Positions 53,570 through 64,000 of a stretch of 64,000 nucleotides of DNA are shown here, in pieces. A model generated the notes under the pieces. That model saw only the letters and a program-made list of their open reading frames with translations, was not told the DNA's origin and made no database searches. Numbering within the stretch: position 1 is the stretch's first letter; each line of letters starts with the position of its first letter. A program made the translations under genes and the position numbers. This stretch comes from Streptomyces longhuiensis (GTDB taxonomy: Bacteria > Actinomycetota > Actinomycetes > Streptomycetales > Streptomycetaceae): positions 4,289,501-4,353,500 of the forward strand of contig NZ_CP085173.1 in NCBI RefSeq assembly GCF_020616555.1, read 5' to 3'.

Positions 53570-55018
53570 GTGAGCGCCAATTGCCCGGCCGCCGTCGTCG
53601 TTCTTGCAGCGGGTGAGGGCACCCGTATGAAGTCGGCCACACCCAAAGTCCTGCACGAGATCAGTGGGCGCTCGCTCGTCGGGCATGTGCTCGCCGCCGC
53701 GCGGGAGTTGAGCCCCGAGAACCTGGTCGTCGTCGTGGGTCACGAGCGGGACCGGGTGCGTGAGCACCTCGCCGGGATCGATCCGGACGCCCGTACCGCC
53801 GTGCAGGAGCAGCAGAACGGCACGGGGCACGCCGTGCGCATGGGGCTCGAGGAGCTCGGTGGCGCTGTGGACGGCACGGTGATCGTGGTGTGCGGTGACA
53901 CGCCGCTGCTGACCGGCGAGACGCTGAAGCACCTGTCGGCGACGCACACCGGTGACGGCAATGCGGTGACGGTGCTGACGGCCGAGGTTCCGGATGCGAC
54001 CGGTTACGGCCGGATCGTGCGGGACGGTGCGTCGGGCGCGGTGACGGCGATCGTCGAGCACAAGGACGCGAGCGAGTCGCAGCACGCGATCCGTGAGATC
54101 AACTCGGGTGTGTTCGCGTTCGACGGTGCGCTGCTGGCGGATGCGCTGGGCAAGGTGCGTACGGACAACAGTCAGGGCGAGGAGTACCTGACCGATGTGC
54201 TGGGGATTCTGCGGGAGGCCGGGCACCGTGTGGGTGCTTCGGTGGCGGCGGATCACCGTGAGATCGCGGGTATCAACAACCGTGTGCAGCTGGCGGAGGC
54301 GCGTCGGACGCTGAACGATCGGCTGCTGGAGCGGGCGATGCTCGCGGGCGTGACGATCGTGGATCCGGCGTCGACGTGGGTCGATGTGACGGTGGGGTTC
54401 GAGCGGGACGCGATCGTGCATCCGGGTACGCAGCTGCTGGGTGAGTCGTGGCTGGGTGAGGGTGCCGAGGTGGGGCCGAACACGCGGCTGAGGGACACGA
54501 AGGTCGGTGCGGGGGCGCGGGTCGACAACACGGTGGCGGACGGTGCCGAGGTGGGCGAGGGCGCGTCGGTGGGTCCGTTCGCGTATCTGCGGCCGGGTAC
54601 GCGGCTGGGTGTGAAGGCCAAGATCGGTACGTACGTGGAGACGAAGAACTCGACGATCGGTGAGGGTACGAAGGTGCCGCATCTGTCGTACGTGGGGGAC
54701 GCGACGATCGGTGACTACACGAACATCGGTGCCGCGAGTGTGTTCGTGAACTACGACGGTGAGAGCAAGCACCACACGACTGTCGGGTCGCATTGCAAGA
54801 CGGGTTCGGACAACATGTTTGTGGCGCCTGTCACGGTCGGGGACGGTGCGTACACCGCCGCGGGGTCGGTGATCACGAAGGATGTGCCGGCGGGTTCGCT
54901 GGCCGTGGCCCGTGGCCAGCAGCGGAATATCGAGGGTTGGGTGGCCCGTAAGCGTCCGGGGAGTGCGGCTGCGAAGGCGGCTGAGGAGGCGTCCCGGGAG
55001 GCCGGCAGCGAAGGCTGA
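53570..55018 (+). CDS. glmU: Bifunctional UDP-N-acetylglucosamine pyrophosphorylase/glucosamine-1-phosphate N-acetyltransferase
   Basis: A 482-residue enzyme making UDP-GlcNAc for peptidoglycan. N-terminal pyrophosphorylase: LAAGEGTRMKS (residues about 10-20), GTGHAV, YGRIVR, and EINSGVFAFD. C-terminal left-handed beta-helix acetyltransferase: hexapeptide repeats from about 255, RPGTRLGVKAKIGTYVETKN, NYDGESKHHTTVGSHCKTGSDN, VTKDVPAGSLAVARGQQRN. GTG 53570 with GAAGG upstream. Followed by prs after 119 bases, a common actinobacterial order. Confidence 0.97.
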   Translation: MSANCPAAVVVLAAGEGTRMKSATPKVLHEISGRSLVGHVLAAARELSPENLVVVVGHERDRVREHLAGIDPDARTAVQEQQNGTGHAVRMGLEELGGAVDGTVIVVCGDTPLLTGETLKHLSATHTGDGNAVTVLTAEVPDATGYGRIVRDGASGAVTAIVEHKDASESQHAIREINSGVFAFDGALLADALGKVRTDNSQGEEYLTDVLGILREAGHRVGASVAADHREIAGINNRVQLAEARRTLNDRLLERAMLAGVTIVDPASTWVDVTVGFERDAIVHPGTQLLGESWLGEGAEVGPNTRLRDTKVGAGARVDNTVADGAEVGEGASVGPFAYLRPGTRLGVKAKIGTYVETKNSTIGEGTKVPHLSYVGDATIGDYTNIGAASVFVNYDGESKHHTTVGSHCKTGSDNMFVAPVTVGDGAYTAAGSVITKDVPAGSLAVARGQQRNIEGWVARKRPGSAAAKAAEEASREAGSEG

Positions 55019-55137
55019 CCGGAAACAGGTGCGTCCGACACGGCGTACCGTGATAGGTGCACACGATTCGGCTGCCTCGCTGCTAATGGGACGAGCGGGC
55101 GCAGCGGCGGAAGAACGCGTCTGAGGAGACAAGTGCT

Positions 55138-56115
55138 GTGACCGGGATCAAGACGACCGGCGAGAAGAAGCTGATGCTCTTCTCCGGCCGCGCCCACCCC
55201 GAGCTTGCCGAGGAGGTCGCGCACCAGCTCGGTGTCGGGATCGTTCCGACCAAGGCCTTCGATTTCGCCAACGGCGAGATCTATGTCCGCTACCAGGAGT
55301 CCGCTCGCGGCGCCGACTGCTTTCTGATCCAGAGCCACACGGCTCCGATCAACAAGTGGATCATGGAGCAGCTCATCATGATCGACGCGCTGAAGCGTGC
55401 GTCGGCCCGCTCCATCACGGTGATCGTGCCGTTCTACGGTTACGCCCGTCAGGACAAGAAGCACCGTGGACGTGAACCGATCTCGGCGCGTCTGGTGGCG
55501 GACCTGATGAAGACGGCGGGTGCGGACCGCATTCTGACGGTGGATCTGCACACGGACCAGATCCAGGGCTTCTTCGACGGCCCGGTGGACCACTTGTTCG
55601 CGCTGCCGATCCTGGCGGACTACGTGGGGGCGAAGGTCGACCGCGACAAGCTCACGGTGGTGTCTCCGGACGCCGGCCGTGTGCGGGTGGCGGACCGCTG
55701 GTGTGACCGTCTGGGCGCGCCGCTGGCGATCGTGCACAAGCGTCGTGACAAGGACGTGGCGAACCAGGTCACCGTGCACGAGGTCGTCGGTGATGTGAAG
55801 GGCCGTGTCTGCGTCCTGGTCGACGACATGATCGACACGGGTGGCACGATCTGCGCCGCGGCGGACGCGCTGTTCGCGCACGGTGCGGAGGACGTCATCG
55901 TGACGGCGACGCACGGTGTGCTGTCGGGTCCGGCGGCTGACCGTCTGAAGAACTCGAAGGTGAGCGAGTTCGTCTTCACGGACACGCTGCCGACGCCGGG
56001 TGAGCTGGAGCTGGACAAGATCACGGTGCTGTCGATCGCGCCGACGATCGCGCGTGCGGTGCGTGAGGTCTTCGAGGACGGTTCGGTGACGAGCCTGTTC
56101 GAGGAGCAGGCGTAG
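55138..56115 (+). CDS. prs: Ribose-phosphate pyrophosphokinase
   Basis: A 325-residue PRPP synthetase for nucleotide, His and Trp synthesis. Visible: NGEIYVRYQESARGAD, YARQDKKHRGREPISARLVADL (flexible loop), metal site VDLHTDQIQGFFDGPVDHL, and PRPP loop VLVDDMIDTGGTI. GTG 55138 with GAGGAG upstream. Slightly different C-terminus (SVTSLFEEQA) as in Streptomyces homologues. Confidence 0.97.
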   Translation: MTGIKTTGEKKLMLFSGRAHPELAEEVAHQLGVGIVPTKAFDFANGEIYVRYQESARGADCFLIQSHTAPINKWIMEQLIMIDALKRASARSITVIVPFYGYARQDKKHRGREPISARLVADLMKTAGADRILTVDLHTDQIQGFFDGPVDHLFALPILADYVGAKVDRDKLTVVSPDAGRVRVADRWCDRLGAPLAIVHKRRDKDVANQVTVHEVVGDVKGRVCVLVDDMIDTGGTICAAADALFAHGAEDVIVTATHGVLSGPAADRLKNSKVSEFVFTDTLPTPGELELDKITVLSIAPTIARAVREVFEDGSVTSLFEEQA

Positions 56116-56142
56116 TAGCGCCGAGGCTCTTCTAGATCGATT

Positions 56143-56170
56143 TTGGGGCGGCCTTCCCGCCGGGTAGACT
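56143..56170 (+). promoter_or_regulatory. Candidate rplY promoter
   Basis: TTGGGG (56143-56148), 16 bases, TAGACT (56165-56170). It predicts a leader of about 120 bases with hairpin GCCGCAC (56194-56200)/GTGCGGC (56207-56213), which could be an L25 autoregulatory site. Confidence 0.45.
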
Positions 56171-56294
56171 CACGGAGTTGCTCGGCGAGGGAGGCCGCAC
56201 TGTCATGTGCGGCGGTCCGTTATCGACGCGCTCTTCGTAGCAGGCCCGTTCGTGGCCGGGTGACCACCTTTCCCCTTTTCTACGAGGAGTGCAC

Positions 56295-56882
56295 ATGGCT
56301 GAGATCAAGCTTGCCGCCGAGATCCGTACCGAGTTCGGCAAGGGTGCCGCCCGCACCGTTCGCCGTGAGAACAAGGTTCCCGGTGTCATCTACGGTCACG
56401 GCACCGAGCCGGTTCACGTGACGCTGCCGGGCCACGAGCTGCTGCTCGCCCTGCGTACCCCGAACGTTCTGCTGTCCCTGGACATCGACGGCAAGAACGA
56501 GCTGGCGATCCCGAAGGCCGTCCAGCGTGACGCCATCAAGGGTTACCTGGTCCACGTCGACCTGCTGCTCGTCAAGCGCGGCGAGAAGGTCACGGTCGAG
56601 GTTGCGGTCGAGACCGAGGGTGACCTGGCTCCGGGCAGCTTCCTCGTCGAGAACGTGCTGAACACGCTGTCCGTCGAGACCGAGGCCACGCACATCCCGA
56701 CCTCCGTCACCGTGTCGATCGCGGGCCTGGAGGGCGGCGACGCCATCCACGCGAAGGACGTCACGCTGCCGTCGGGCACGACCCTGGTCACGGACCCCGA
56801 GGCCGTCGTCATCCAGATCCTGGCCGCGCAGGCCGAGGAGCCGGCTGCGGAGACCGCCGAGGCCGAGGGCGCCGAGGCCTGA
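56295..56882 (+). CDS. rplY: 50S ribosomal protein L25/general stress protein Ctc
   Basis: A 195-residue L25 of the long CTC type that binds 5S rRNA. N-terminal L25 domain (about 1-95: RTEFGKGAARTVRRENKVPGVIYGHG; KGYLVHVDLLLV) and C-terminal TL5-type beta domain (GDLAPGSFLVENVLNTLSVE; PTSVTVSIAGLEGGD), then an acidic Ala/Glu tail. ATG 56295 with GAGGAG seven bases upstream. Strong terminator behind it. Confidence 0.96.
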   Translation: MAEIKLAAEIRTEFGKGAARTVRRENKVPGVIYGHGTEPVHVTLPGHELLLALRTPNVLLSLDIDGKNELAIPKAVQRDAIKGYLVHVDLLLVKRGEKVTVEVAVETEGDLAPGSFLVENVLNTLSVETEATHIPTSVTVSIAGLEGGDAIHAKDVTLPSGTTLVTDPEAVVIQILAAQAEEPAAETAEAEGAEA

Positions 56883-56899
56883 GCCGTACGCTCTGCTTG

Positions 56900-56939
56900 A
56901 CGGGGTGGCGGGCCACTGCGGCCCGCCACCCCGTTTTTT
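56900..56939 (+). terminator. Rho-independent terminator after rplY
   Basis: Perfect 15-bp stem (56900-56914 with 56920-56934), 5-base loop, then T6. The best terminator of the window. Confidence 0.95.
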
Positions 56940-56982
56940 CATGTTCGTGTCCGTCTGTTGTACGTGAGGAGACGCGGTCCCG

Positions 56983-57579
56983 ATGACGACCGATGCCACT
57001 GCCCCCTGGCTCATCGTGGGTCTCGGGAACCCCGGGCCCGAGTACGCGATGAACCGGCACAACGTGGGCTTCATGGTGGCCGATCTGCTCGCGGAGCGGA
57101 TCGGCGGCAAGTTCAAGCGGGCCGGCAAGGCTCAGGCGCAGGTGCTCGAGGGGCGGATCGGTGCGCCGGGTCCGCAGAACCGCCGGGTGATCCTGGCGAA
57201 GCCGATGTCGTTCATGAACGTGTCGGGTGGTCCGGTGACGGGTCTGCGGGATTTCTACAAGGTGCCGGTCGGCAACATCGTGGCGATCCATGACGAGCTG
57301 GACATCGACTACGGGACGATGCGGCTGAAGCTGGGCGGTGGCGACAACGGGCACAACGGTCTGAAGTCGATCACGAAGTCGATGGGTGCGGACTATCACC
57401 GGGTGCGTTTCGGGATCGGGCGTCCGCCGGGGCGTATGCAGGTCGCGGACTTCGTTCTGAAGGACTTCTCGTCCACGGAGCGCAAGGAGCTGGACTATCT
57501 GGTGGACCGGGCGGCGGACTCGGTGGAGTGTCTGGTCACGGAGGGCCTGGAGCGGGCGCAGAGCGCGTACAACTCCTGA
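56983..57579 (+). CDS. pth: Peptidyl-tRNA hydrolase
   Basis: A 198-residue enzyme that recycles peptidyl-tRNA. Visible: [22 protein letters not shown] with the catalytic His, [41 protein letters not shown] (catalytic Asp, substrate Asn) and [13 protein letters not shown] 56983. Downstream of rplY but behind a strong terminator, so a separate promoter in the 44-base gap or read-through is required. Confidence 0.96.
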   Translation: MTTDATAPWLIVGLGNPGPEYAMNRHNVGFMVADLLAERIGGKFKRAGKAQAQVLEGRIGAPGPQNRRVILAKPMSFMNVSGGPVTGLRDFYKVPVGNIVAIHDELDIDYGTMRLKLGGGDNGHNGLKSITKSMGADYHRVRFGIGRPPGRMQVADFVLKDFSSTERKELDYLVDRAADSVECLVTEGLERAQSAYNS

Positions 57580-57595
57580 GTTCACCGGGCATCTC

Positions 57596-57638
57596 GACAG
57601 GTCACGGGCATCTCGCCCGGGGCCTGTCTGCTTTTCTT
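57596..57638 (+). terminator. Rho-independent terminator after pth
   Basis: GACAGG (57596-57601) pairs with CCTGTC (57623-57628), CGGGC with GCCCG inside, followed by CTTTTCTT. Confidence 0.75.
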
Positions 57639-57673
57639 GACTCTTCGCGGGGCCATGGCCAAGGATCGCCGCC

Positions 57674-58129
57674 ATGCTCTCGTACACCCGGCGGGCCGCG
57701 ATGACGGTCGTGGCCCTGCTGATCCTGATCGCGGGCGTCCGGGCGTCCTGGGCGTCGGCTCAGCACGTGATGCTCACCAAGGGCCGTGAGCGCGGCACGA
57801 TGACGGTGACGCGGTGCACCGACGACACGTGCACCGGCCCTTACGCGCCTCTGTCGCCGGGTTCGCAGCCCCGCGACCGTGTCGTCATCGACCGGTCGAT
57901 CGCGGAGAAGAAGGGCGCGCGCATCCCGGTGGTGGTGAAGCCCGGCACGGGTGAGGTGGTGCGTGCGGGGGCTGCGGGGTTCTTCCACGCGTGGGTTCCG
58001 CTGGGCGGTGCGCTGCTGCTGGCCGCCGTGGTGATCGCGGGCGGGCTGCGTCTGACGCGCTGGGCATGGGTGACGGCAGCCACCGGGGTCGCGTTGCTGA
58101 GTGTCGCGTTCGCGACGCTCACCTGGTGA
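57674..58129 (+). CDS. Small two-helix membrane protein
   Basis: A 151-residue protein with an N-terminal helix (about 10-28, MTVVALLILIAGVRASWAS), an extracytoplasmic segment with two Cys (VTRCTDDTCTGPYAPLSPGS) that likely form a disulphide, and two C-terminal hydrophobic segments (PLGGALLLAAVVIAGGLRL; WVTAATGVALLSVAFATL). Family unknown, common in Streptomyces. ATG 57674. Converges with ppc. Confidence 0.72.
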   Translation: MLSYTRRAAMTVVALLILIAGVRASWASAQHVMLTKGRERGTMTVTRCTDDTCTGPYAPLSPGSQPRDRVVIDRSIAEKKGARIPVVVKPGTGEVVRAGAAGFFHAWVPLGGALLLAAVVIAGGLRLTRWAWVTAATGVALLSVAFATLTW

Positions 58130-58160
58130 ACTGCCGTCATCCGTCGGCCGGTCGGAGTGA

Positions 58161-60899
<2,739 letters not shown>

Positions 60900-61075
60900 A
60901 GGTGCGGCTCCTTGCAGTGTTGAAGCACGTCTGGGAGGGAAATCCCGGGAACCGGGTATGAGTCCCGGGTGGAGATACAGAGCGGACCGCGCTGTCCGAC
61001 CGTTTCCAAGGATAGGTGTCCGCCCGGGAGGGCTGTTTCCGGGCCTCTTGCCGCTGGCCTGCGCGCTGCCATACT

Positions 61076-61102
61076 TACGACGCCGTAGGTTACGGACGCG
61101 TA
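61076..61102. promoter_or_regulatory. Tandem operator upstream of desaturase-TetR operon
   Basis: Two copies of the dyad TACG-n4-CGTA: TACGACGCCGTA (61076-61087) and TACGGACGCGTA (61091-61102), offset 15 bases, 73-99 bases before the desaturase start. TTGCCG (61048-61053) and TACTTA (about 61072-61077) could be the promoter, partly covered by the dyads. Likely binding site of the TetR protein encoded at 62167. Confidence 0.6.
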
Positions 61103-61174
61103 GTAAAAGTTCTCCGCACCACTCCCCAGCACCACATCCCCGTTCTCGACCCTCGACCCCACAGGGGACGCCCC

Positions 61175-62170
61175 ATGACACCAAGCCCCGATCTGATCGA
61201 TGACGCCCCGGAGGCGCCGTCGAGTGACTCGACCGGCGCTCCGCTGCCCTCCGCCACGCTCGGCGGTGAGCAGAAGCGTTCGCTGGAGCAGCTCGCGCTG
61301 CTGCTCTTCATCACCGTCCCGTTCCTGGCGCTGGTCGCGGCGGTGCCGCTGGCCTGGGGCTGGGGTGTGAGCTGGCTCGACCTCGGCCTCATGGTGTTCT
61401 TCTACTACCTCGGCTGCCACGGCATCACGATCGGCTTCCACCGGTACTTCACGCACGGTTCCTTCAAGGCGAAGCGGCCGCTGCGGATCGCGCTGGCCGT
61501 CGCGGGCTCGATGGCGGTCGAGGGTCCTCTCGTGCGCTGGGTGGCGGATCACCGCAAGCACCACAAGTTCTCCGACGCGGAGGGTGACCCGCACTCGCCG
61601 TGGCGTTTCGGCGAGACGCTGCCCGCGCTGATGAAGGGCTTGTGGTGGGCGCACATCGGCTGGATGTTCGATGAGGAGCAGACGCCGCAGGAGAAGTACG
61701 CACCCGATCTGGTGAACGATCCCGCCATAAGGGCGATCTCGCGTCAGTTCATTTTCTGGACGATGCTCTCGCTGGCTCTGCCGGCGCTGATCGGCGGTCT
61801 GGCGACGATGTCGTGGTGGGGCGCGTTCACCGGGTTCTTCTGGGGCTCGCTCGTGCGGGTGGCGCTGCTGCACCACGTCACGTGGTCGATCAACTCGATC
61901 TGTCACGCGGTGGGCAAGCGCCCGTTCAGGTCGCGCGACAAGTCCGGCAACGTGTGGTGGCTGGCGGTCCTGTCGTGCGGCGAGTCGTGGCACAACCTGC
62001 ACCACGCGGACCCGACGTCGGCGCGGCACGGTGTCATGCGCGGCCAGGTGGACTCGTCCGCGCGGCTGATCCGCTGGTTCGAGCAGCTGGGCTGGGCGCA
62101 TGACGTGCGCTGGCCGTCGAAGGAGCGGATCGCCTCCCGCCGCAAGCCGCAGGCCGCTGACGCGGCATGA
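61175..62170 (+). CDS. Membrane acyl-CoA (delta-9 type) desaturase
   Basis: A 331-residue di-iron desaturase that introduces a double bond into acyl chains. Three His boxes: HRYFTH, HRKHH and HNLHH, plus a His in [12 protein letters not shown]. Four hydrophobic helices flank them. ATG 61175 with AGGGGA upstream. Co-translated with the TetR gene through ATGA overlap. Role: membrane fluidity and lipid unsaturation. Confidence 0.94.
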   Translation: MTPSPDLIDDAPEAPSSDSTGAPLPSATLGGEQKRSLEQLALLLFITVPFLALVAAVPLAWGWGVSWLDLGLMVFFYYLGCHGITIGFHRYFTHGSFKAKRPLRIALAVAGSMAVEGPLVRWVADHRKHHKFSDAEGDPHSPWRFGETLPALMKGLWWAHIGWMFDEEQTPQEKYAPDLVNDPAIRAISRQFIFWTMLSLALPALIGGLATMSWWGAFTGFFWGSLVRVALLHHVTWSINSICHAVGKRPFRSRDKSGNVWWLAVLSCGESWHNLHHADPTSARHGVMRGQVDSSARLIRWFEQLGWAHDVRWPSKERIASRRKPQAADAA

Positions 62171-62850
62171 TGGAGCATGTGGCGACCGATCCGAACACTG
62201 CGAGCCCAGCCGGCAACGACAAGCCCCGGCGCGCGCGCCGCACCCGGATGACCGGTGCGGAGCGCCGCCAGCAACTGCTCGAGATCGGTCGCACCCTCTT
62301 CGCCGCGAAGGGCTTCGAGGGCACGTCGGTGGAGGAGATCGCGGCGAAGGCCGGGGTCTCCAAGCCGGTCGTGTACGAGCACTTCGGCGGCAAGGAGGGC
62401 CTGTACGCGGTCGTCGTGGACCGTGAGATGCGCCAGCTCCTCGACATGGTGACCGGCTCGCTGACGGCCGGGCATCCGCGCGAACTGTGCGAGCAGGCCG
62501 CCTTCGCGCTCCTCGACTACATCGAGGAGTACACGGACGGCTTCCGCATCCTGGTCCGCGACTCCCCCATCCCTCAGTCCACGGGCTCGTTCGCCTCGCT
62601 GATCTCCGACATCGCCACGCAGGTCGAGGACATCCTGGGCCGCGAGTTCAAGAACCGCGGCTTCGACCCGAAGCTCGCGCCGCTGTACGCGCAGGCACTG
62701 GTCGGCATGGTCGCCCTGACGGGCCAGTGGTGGCTGGACGCCCGTAAGCCGGAGAAGGCCGAGGTCGCGGCGCACCTGGTGAATCTGGCGTGGCACGGCC
62801 TGGACGGCATGGAGGCGAACCCGCATCTGATCGGGCGGCGCAAGAACTAG
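62167..62850 (+). CDS. TetR/AcrR-family regulator
   Basis: A 227-residue regulator. The N-terminal helix-turn-helix (about 32-78) is ERRQQLLEIGRTLFAAKGFEGTSVEEIAAKAGVSKPVVYEHFGGKEGLY. A C-terminal ligand-binding helical domain follows. ATG 62167 overlaps the desaturase stop; ATG 62170 and GTG 62179 are alternatives. It likely represses the desaturase operon in response to acyl-CoA, by analogy with FasR/DesT. Its stop overlaps that of the convergent VOC gene by four bases (CTAG). Confidence 0.9.
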   Translation: MMEHVATDPNTASPAGNDKPRRARRTRMTGAERRQQLLEIGRTLFAAKGFEGTSVEEIAAKAGVSKPVVYEHFGGKEGLYAVVVDREMRQLLDMVTGSLTAGHPRELCEQAAFALLDYIEEYTDGFRILVRDSPIPQSTGSFASLISDIATQVEDILGREFKNRGFDPKLAPLYAQALVGMVALTGQWWLDARKPEKAEVAAHLVNLAWHGLDGMEANPHLIGRRKN

Positions 62851-63221
62851 GCGGGTCCGGGGTTGACCGGTTCGAGGAATTCGAGCCGGTTGCCCACCGG
62901 GTCGTCGGCGTAGAACCGGCGGTGGCCCGGCAGGTCCTCGTCCCAGATGATCCGCACACCGTGCGCCGCGAGGCGCGCCGCGTACGTCTCGATCCCCGTG
63001 ACCCGCAGCCCCGGGTGGGCCTTGCGGGCCGGCCGGAAGTCCCGCTCGATTCCCAGGTGCACTCGCACCTGGCCCGCTTCGAACCAGCAGCCCCCGCGCG
63101 CCGCGAGCGCCGGGGGCTTCGGCGTCTCCGTCATGCCGAGGGCGTCCCCGTAGAACCGGCGCAGCGCGTCCTCCGATCCCGCGGGGGCGGCGAGCTGTAC
63201 GTGGTCCAGGGCCCGGAGCAT
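62847..63221 (-). CDS. VOC-family (glyoxalase/dioxygenase-fold) protein
   Basis: A 124-residue vicinal-oxygen-chelate protein with two beta-alpha-beta units: LDHVQLAAPAGSEDALRRFYGDALGM, FEAGQVRVHLGIE, RFYADDPVGNRLEFLEP. Metal-ligand His and Glu positions are present. Substrate unknown. ATG overlaps the stop of the upstream methyltransferase gene (ATGA), so they are coupled. Confidence 0.9.
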   Translation of the reverse strand: MLRALDHVQLAAPAGSEDALRRFYGDALGMTETPKPPALAARGGCWFEAGQVRVHLGIERDFRPARKAHPGLRVTGIETYAARLAAHGVRIIWDEDLPGHRRFYADDPVGNRLEFLEPVNPGPA

Positions 63222-64000
63222 CAGGCGTCGGCGGGCTTGCGGGCCACCGCGAAGAGGCGGCGGAAGGGGAAGACCGTGCCGTGGGCTGTCGTGGGGTACG
63301 CGGTGCGGAGCAGGGCGCGGTAGGCGGTCAGGAATGCGTCGGTGGCCCCCGGGTCGTCCGCTAGGGCGGTCAGGACGGGGCGCAGGCCCGTGCCCTTGAC
63401 CCAGTCGAGGACGGGGTCCTCGCCCTGGAGGAGATGCAGGTACGTCGTCTCCCAGACGTCCGCGTGGCAGCCGAGCTCCGTGAGCTCGTTCAGGTACCGC
63501 TCCGGCGTGTGGACGGCGTCCGCGTGGCGCAGGGTGTCGCCGAGCCGGTCCCGCCAGCGCGCCGACTGTGCGAGTTCGCGCATCAGGACGTGGCTGGGGG
63601 CGTCGAAGTTGCCGGGGACCTGGAAGGCGAACGTGCCGCCCGGGGTGAGGCCGGCGAGCCAGTCGGGGAAGCGGCCGGTGTGGCCGGGGACCCACTGGAG
63701 CAGGGCGTTGGAGACGATCAGGTCGAAGGGCTCGCCGGGGGTCCAGGTGGCCGCGTCGGCGGGGGCGAAGTCAAGCAGGTCGGTAGCGTGGGCGGCGGCC
63801 TTCTCCAGCATCTGCGGGGAGTTGTCGTAGCCGGTGATCCTGGCCTTCGGCCAGCGCTCGGCGAGCAGGGCGGTGACGTTGCCGGCGCCGCAGCCGAGGT
63901 CGGCGATCCTCGCCGGGTCGCCCTGGACGCGGGCGAGGAGATCGGCGAAGGGGCGTGTGCGGTGGTCCGCGTGCCGGAGATACTGCTGGGGGTCCCAGGT
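63221..64000 (-). CDS. tam: Trans-aconitate 2-methyltransferase-like SAM methyltransferase, start outside window
   Basis: The open frame runs to the window end without a start; the first visible residues are TWDPQQYLRHADHRTRPF, the Tam N-terminus a few residues in. SAM motif ADLGCGAGNVTALLAERW and downstream FDLIVSNALLQWVPGH, FAFQVPGNFDAPSH are the Tam pattern (aconitate repair by methylation). About 260 residues are visible, so only the first handful is missing. Operon with the VOC gene. Confidence 0.88.
   Translation of the reverse strand, partial: TWDPQQYLRHADHRTRPFADLLARVQGDPARIADLGCGAGNVTALLAERWPKARITGYDNSPQMLEKAAAHATDLLDFAPADAATWTPGEPFDLIVSNALLQWVPGHTGRFPDWLAGLTPGGTFAFQVPGNFDAPSHVLMRELAQSARWRDRLGDTLRHADAVHTPERYLNELTELGCHADVWETTYLHLLQGEDPVLDWVKGTGLRPVLTALADDPGATDAFLTAYRALLRTAYPTTAHGTVFPFRRLFAVARKPADA

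Overview
The window looks like core chromosome of a Streptomyces. GC and third-position GC are very high throughout, Shine-Dalgarno sequences are strong, and several hallmark genes are present: the rare leucyl tRNA gene bldA (UAA anticodon), two secreted resuscitation-promoting-factor/LysM proteins (one behind a ydaO-type c-di-AMP riboswitch), DivIC, a filament-like coiled-coil protein, a DUF501 gene and many family-specific hypothetical proteins. As I recall, the gene order from thiolase through pobA, bldA, ndh, eno, rpf, mazG, kinase, mfd, glmU, prs, rplY, pth and ppc follows the conserved Streptomyces core. I see no transposase, phage module, rRNA operon or CRISPR array.

Layout. 1-8 kb: the end of an SGNH hydrolase, a thiolase, small hypothetical genes, a Bax-inhibitor-1 protein, and an aromatic-acid unit (pobA plus MFS transporter) with a palindromic operator. 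8-12 kb: bldA with its terminator, then a MacB-like ABC ATPase/permease pair. 12-19 kb, all minus strand: cyclopropane synthase-like methyltransferase, type II NADH dehydrogenase with a Rex-like operator, ppx/DUF501/divIC, eno. 19-24.6 kb: two rpf-like genes, a cytochrome P450, a nested inverted-repeat element, mazG and a SurA-like lipoprotein. 24.6-32.4 kb: Ser/Thr kinase coupled to a membrane protein, an N6-adenine methylase, secreted/lipoproteins, a secreted HNH nuclease and an SCO6745-family protein. 32.4-39.5 kb: mfd and a second MacB-like ABC pair related to the first. 39.8-43.8 kb: a DHA2 drug exporter and a DUF485/SSS acetate-type symporter pair. 43.9-44.4 kb: a 33-bp tandem-repeat tract. 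44.4-45.3 kb: a coiled-coil protein.

45.6-50.8 kb is the most unusual part: four adjacent genes carry polymorphic-toxin and immunity-type domains. They are an Imm35/YrhB + Pro-rich linker + deaminase-like + SUKH-4 fusion, a WHH/HNH-nuclease + SUKH-1 fusion, a divergent YwqJ-type deaminase and a SUKH-3 protein. An orphan sensor kinase follows. 52.5-64 kb: a possible LAGLIDADG-like protein beside tRNA-Gln, then housekeeping genes glmU, prs, rplY, pth and ppc, an acyl-CoA desaturase with its TetR regulator and a tandem operator, a VOC protein and a truncated tam-like methyltransferase.

Reading by eye, I found no in-frame TTA codon in any annotated CDS, so nothing in the neighbourhood of bldA appears to depend on it. 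Starts were chosen by Shine-Dalgarno position and family N-termini; many differ from the longest open frame.
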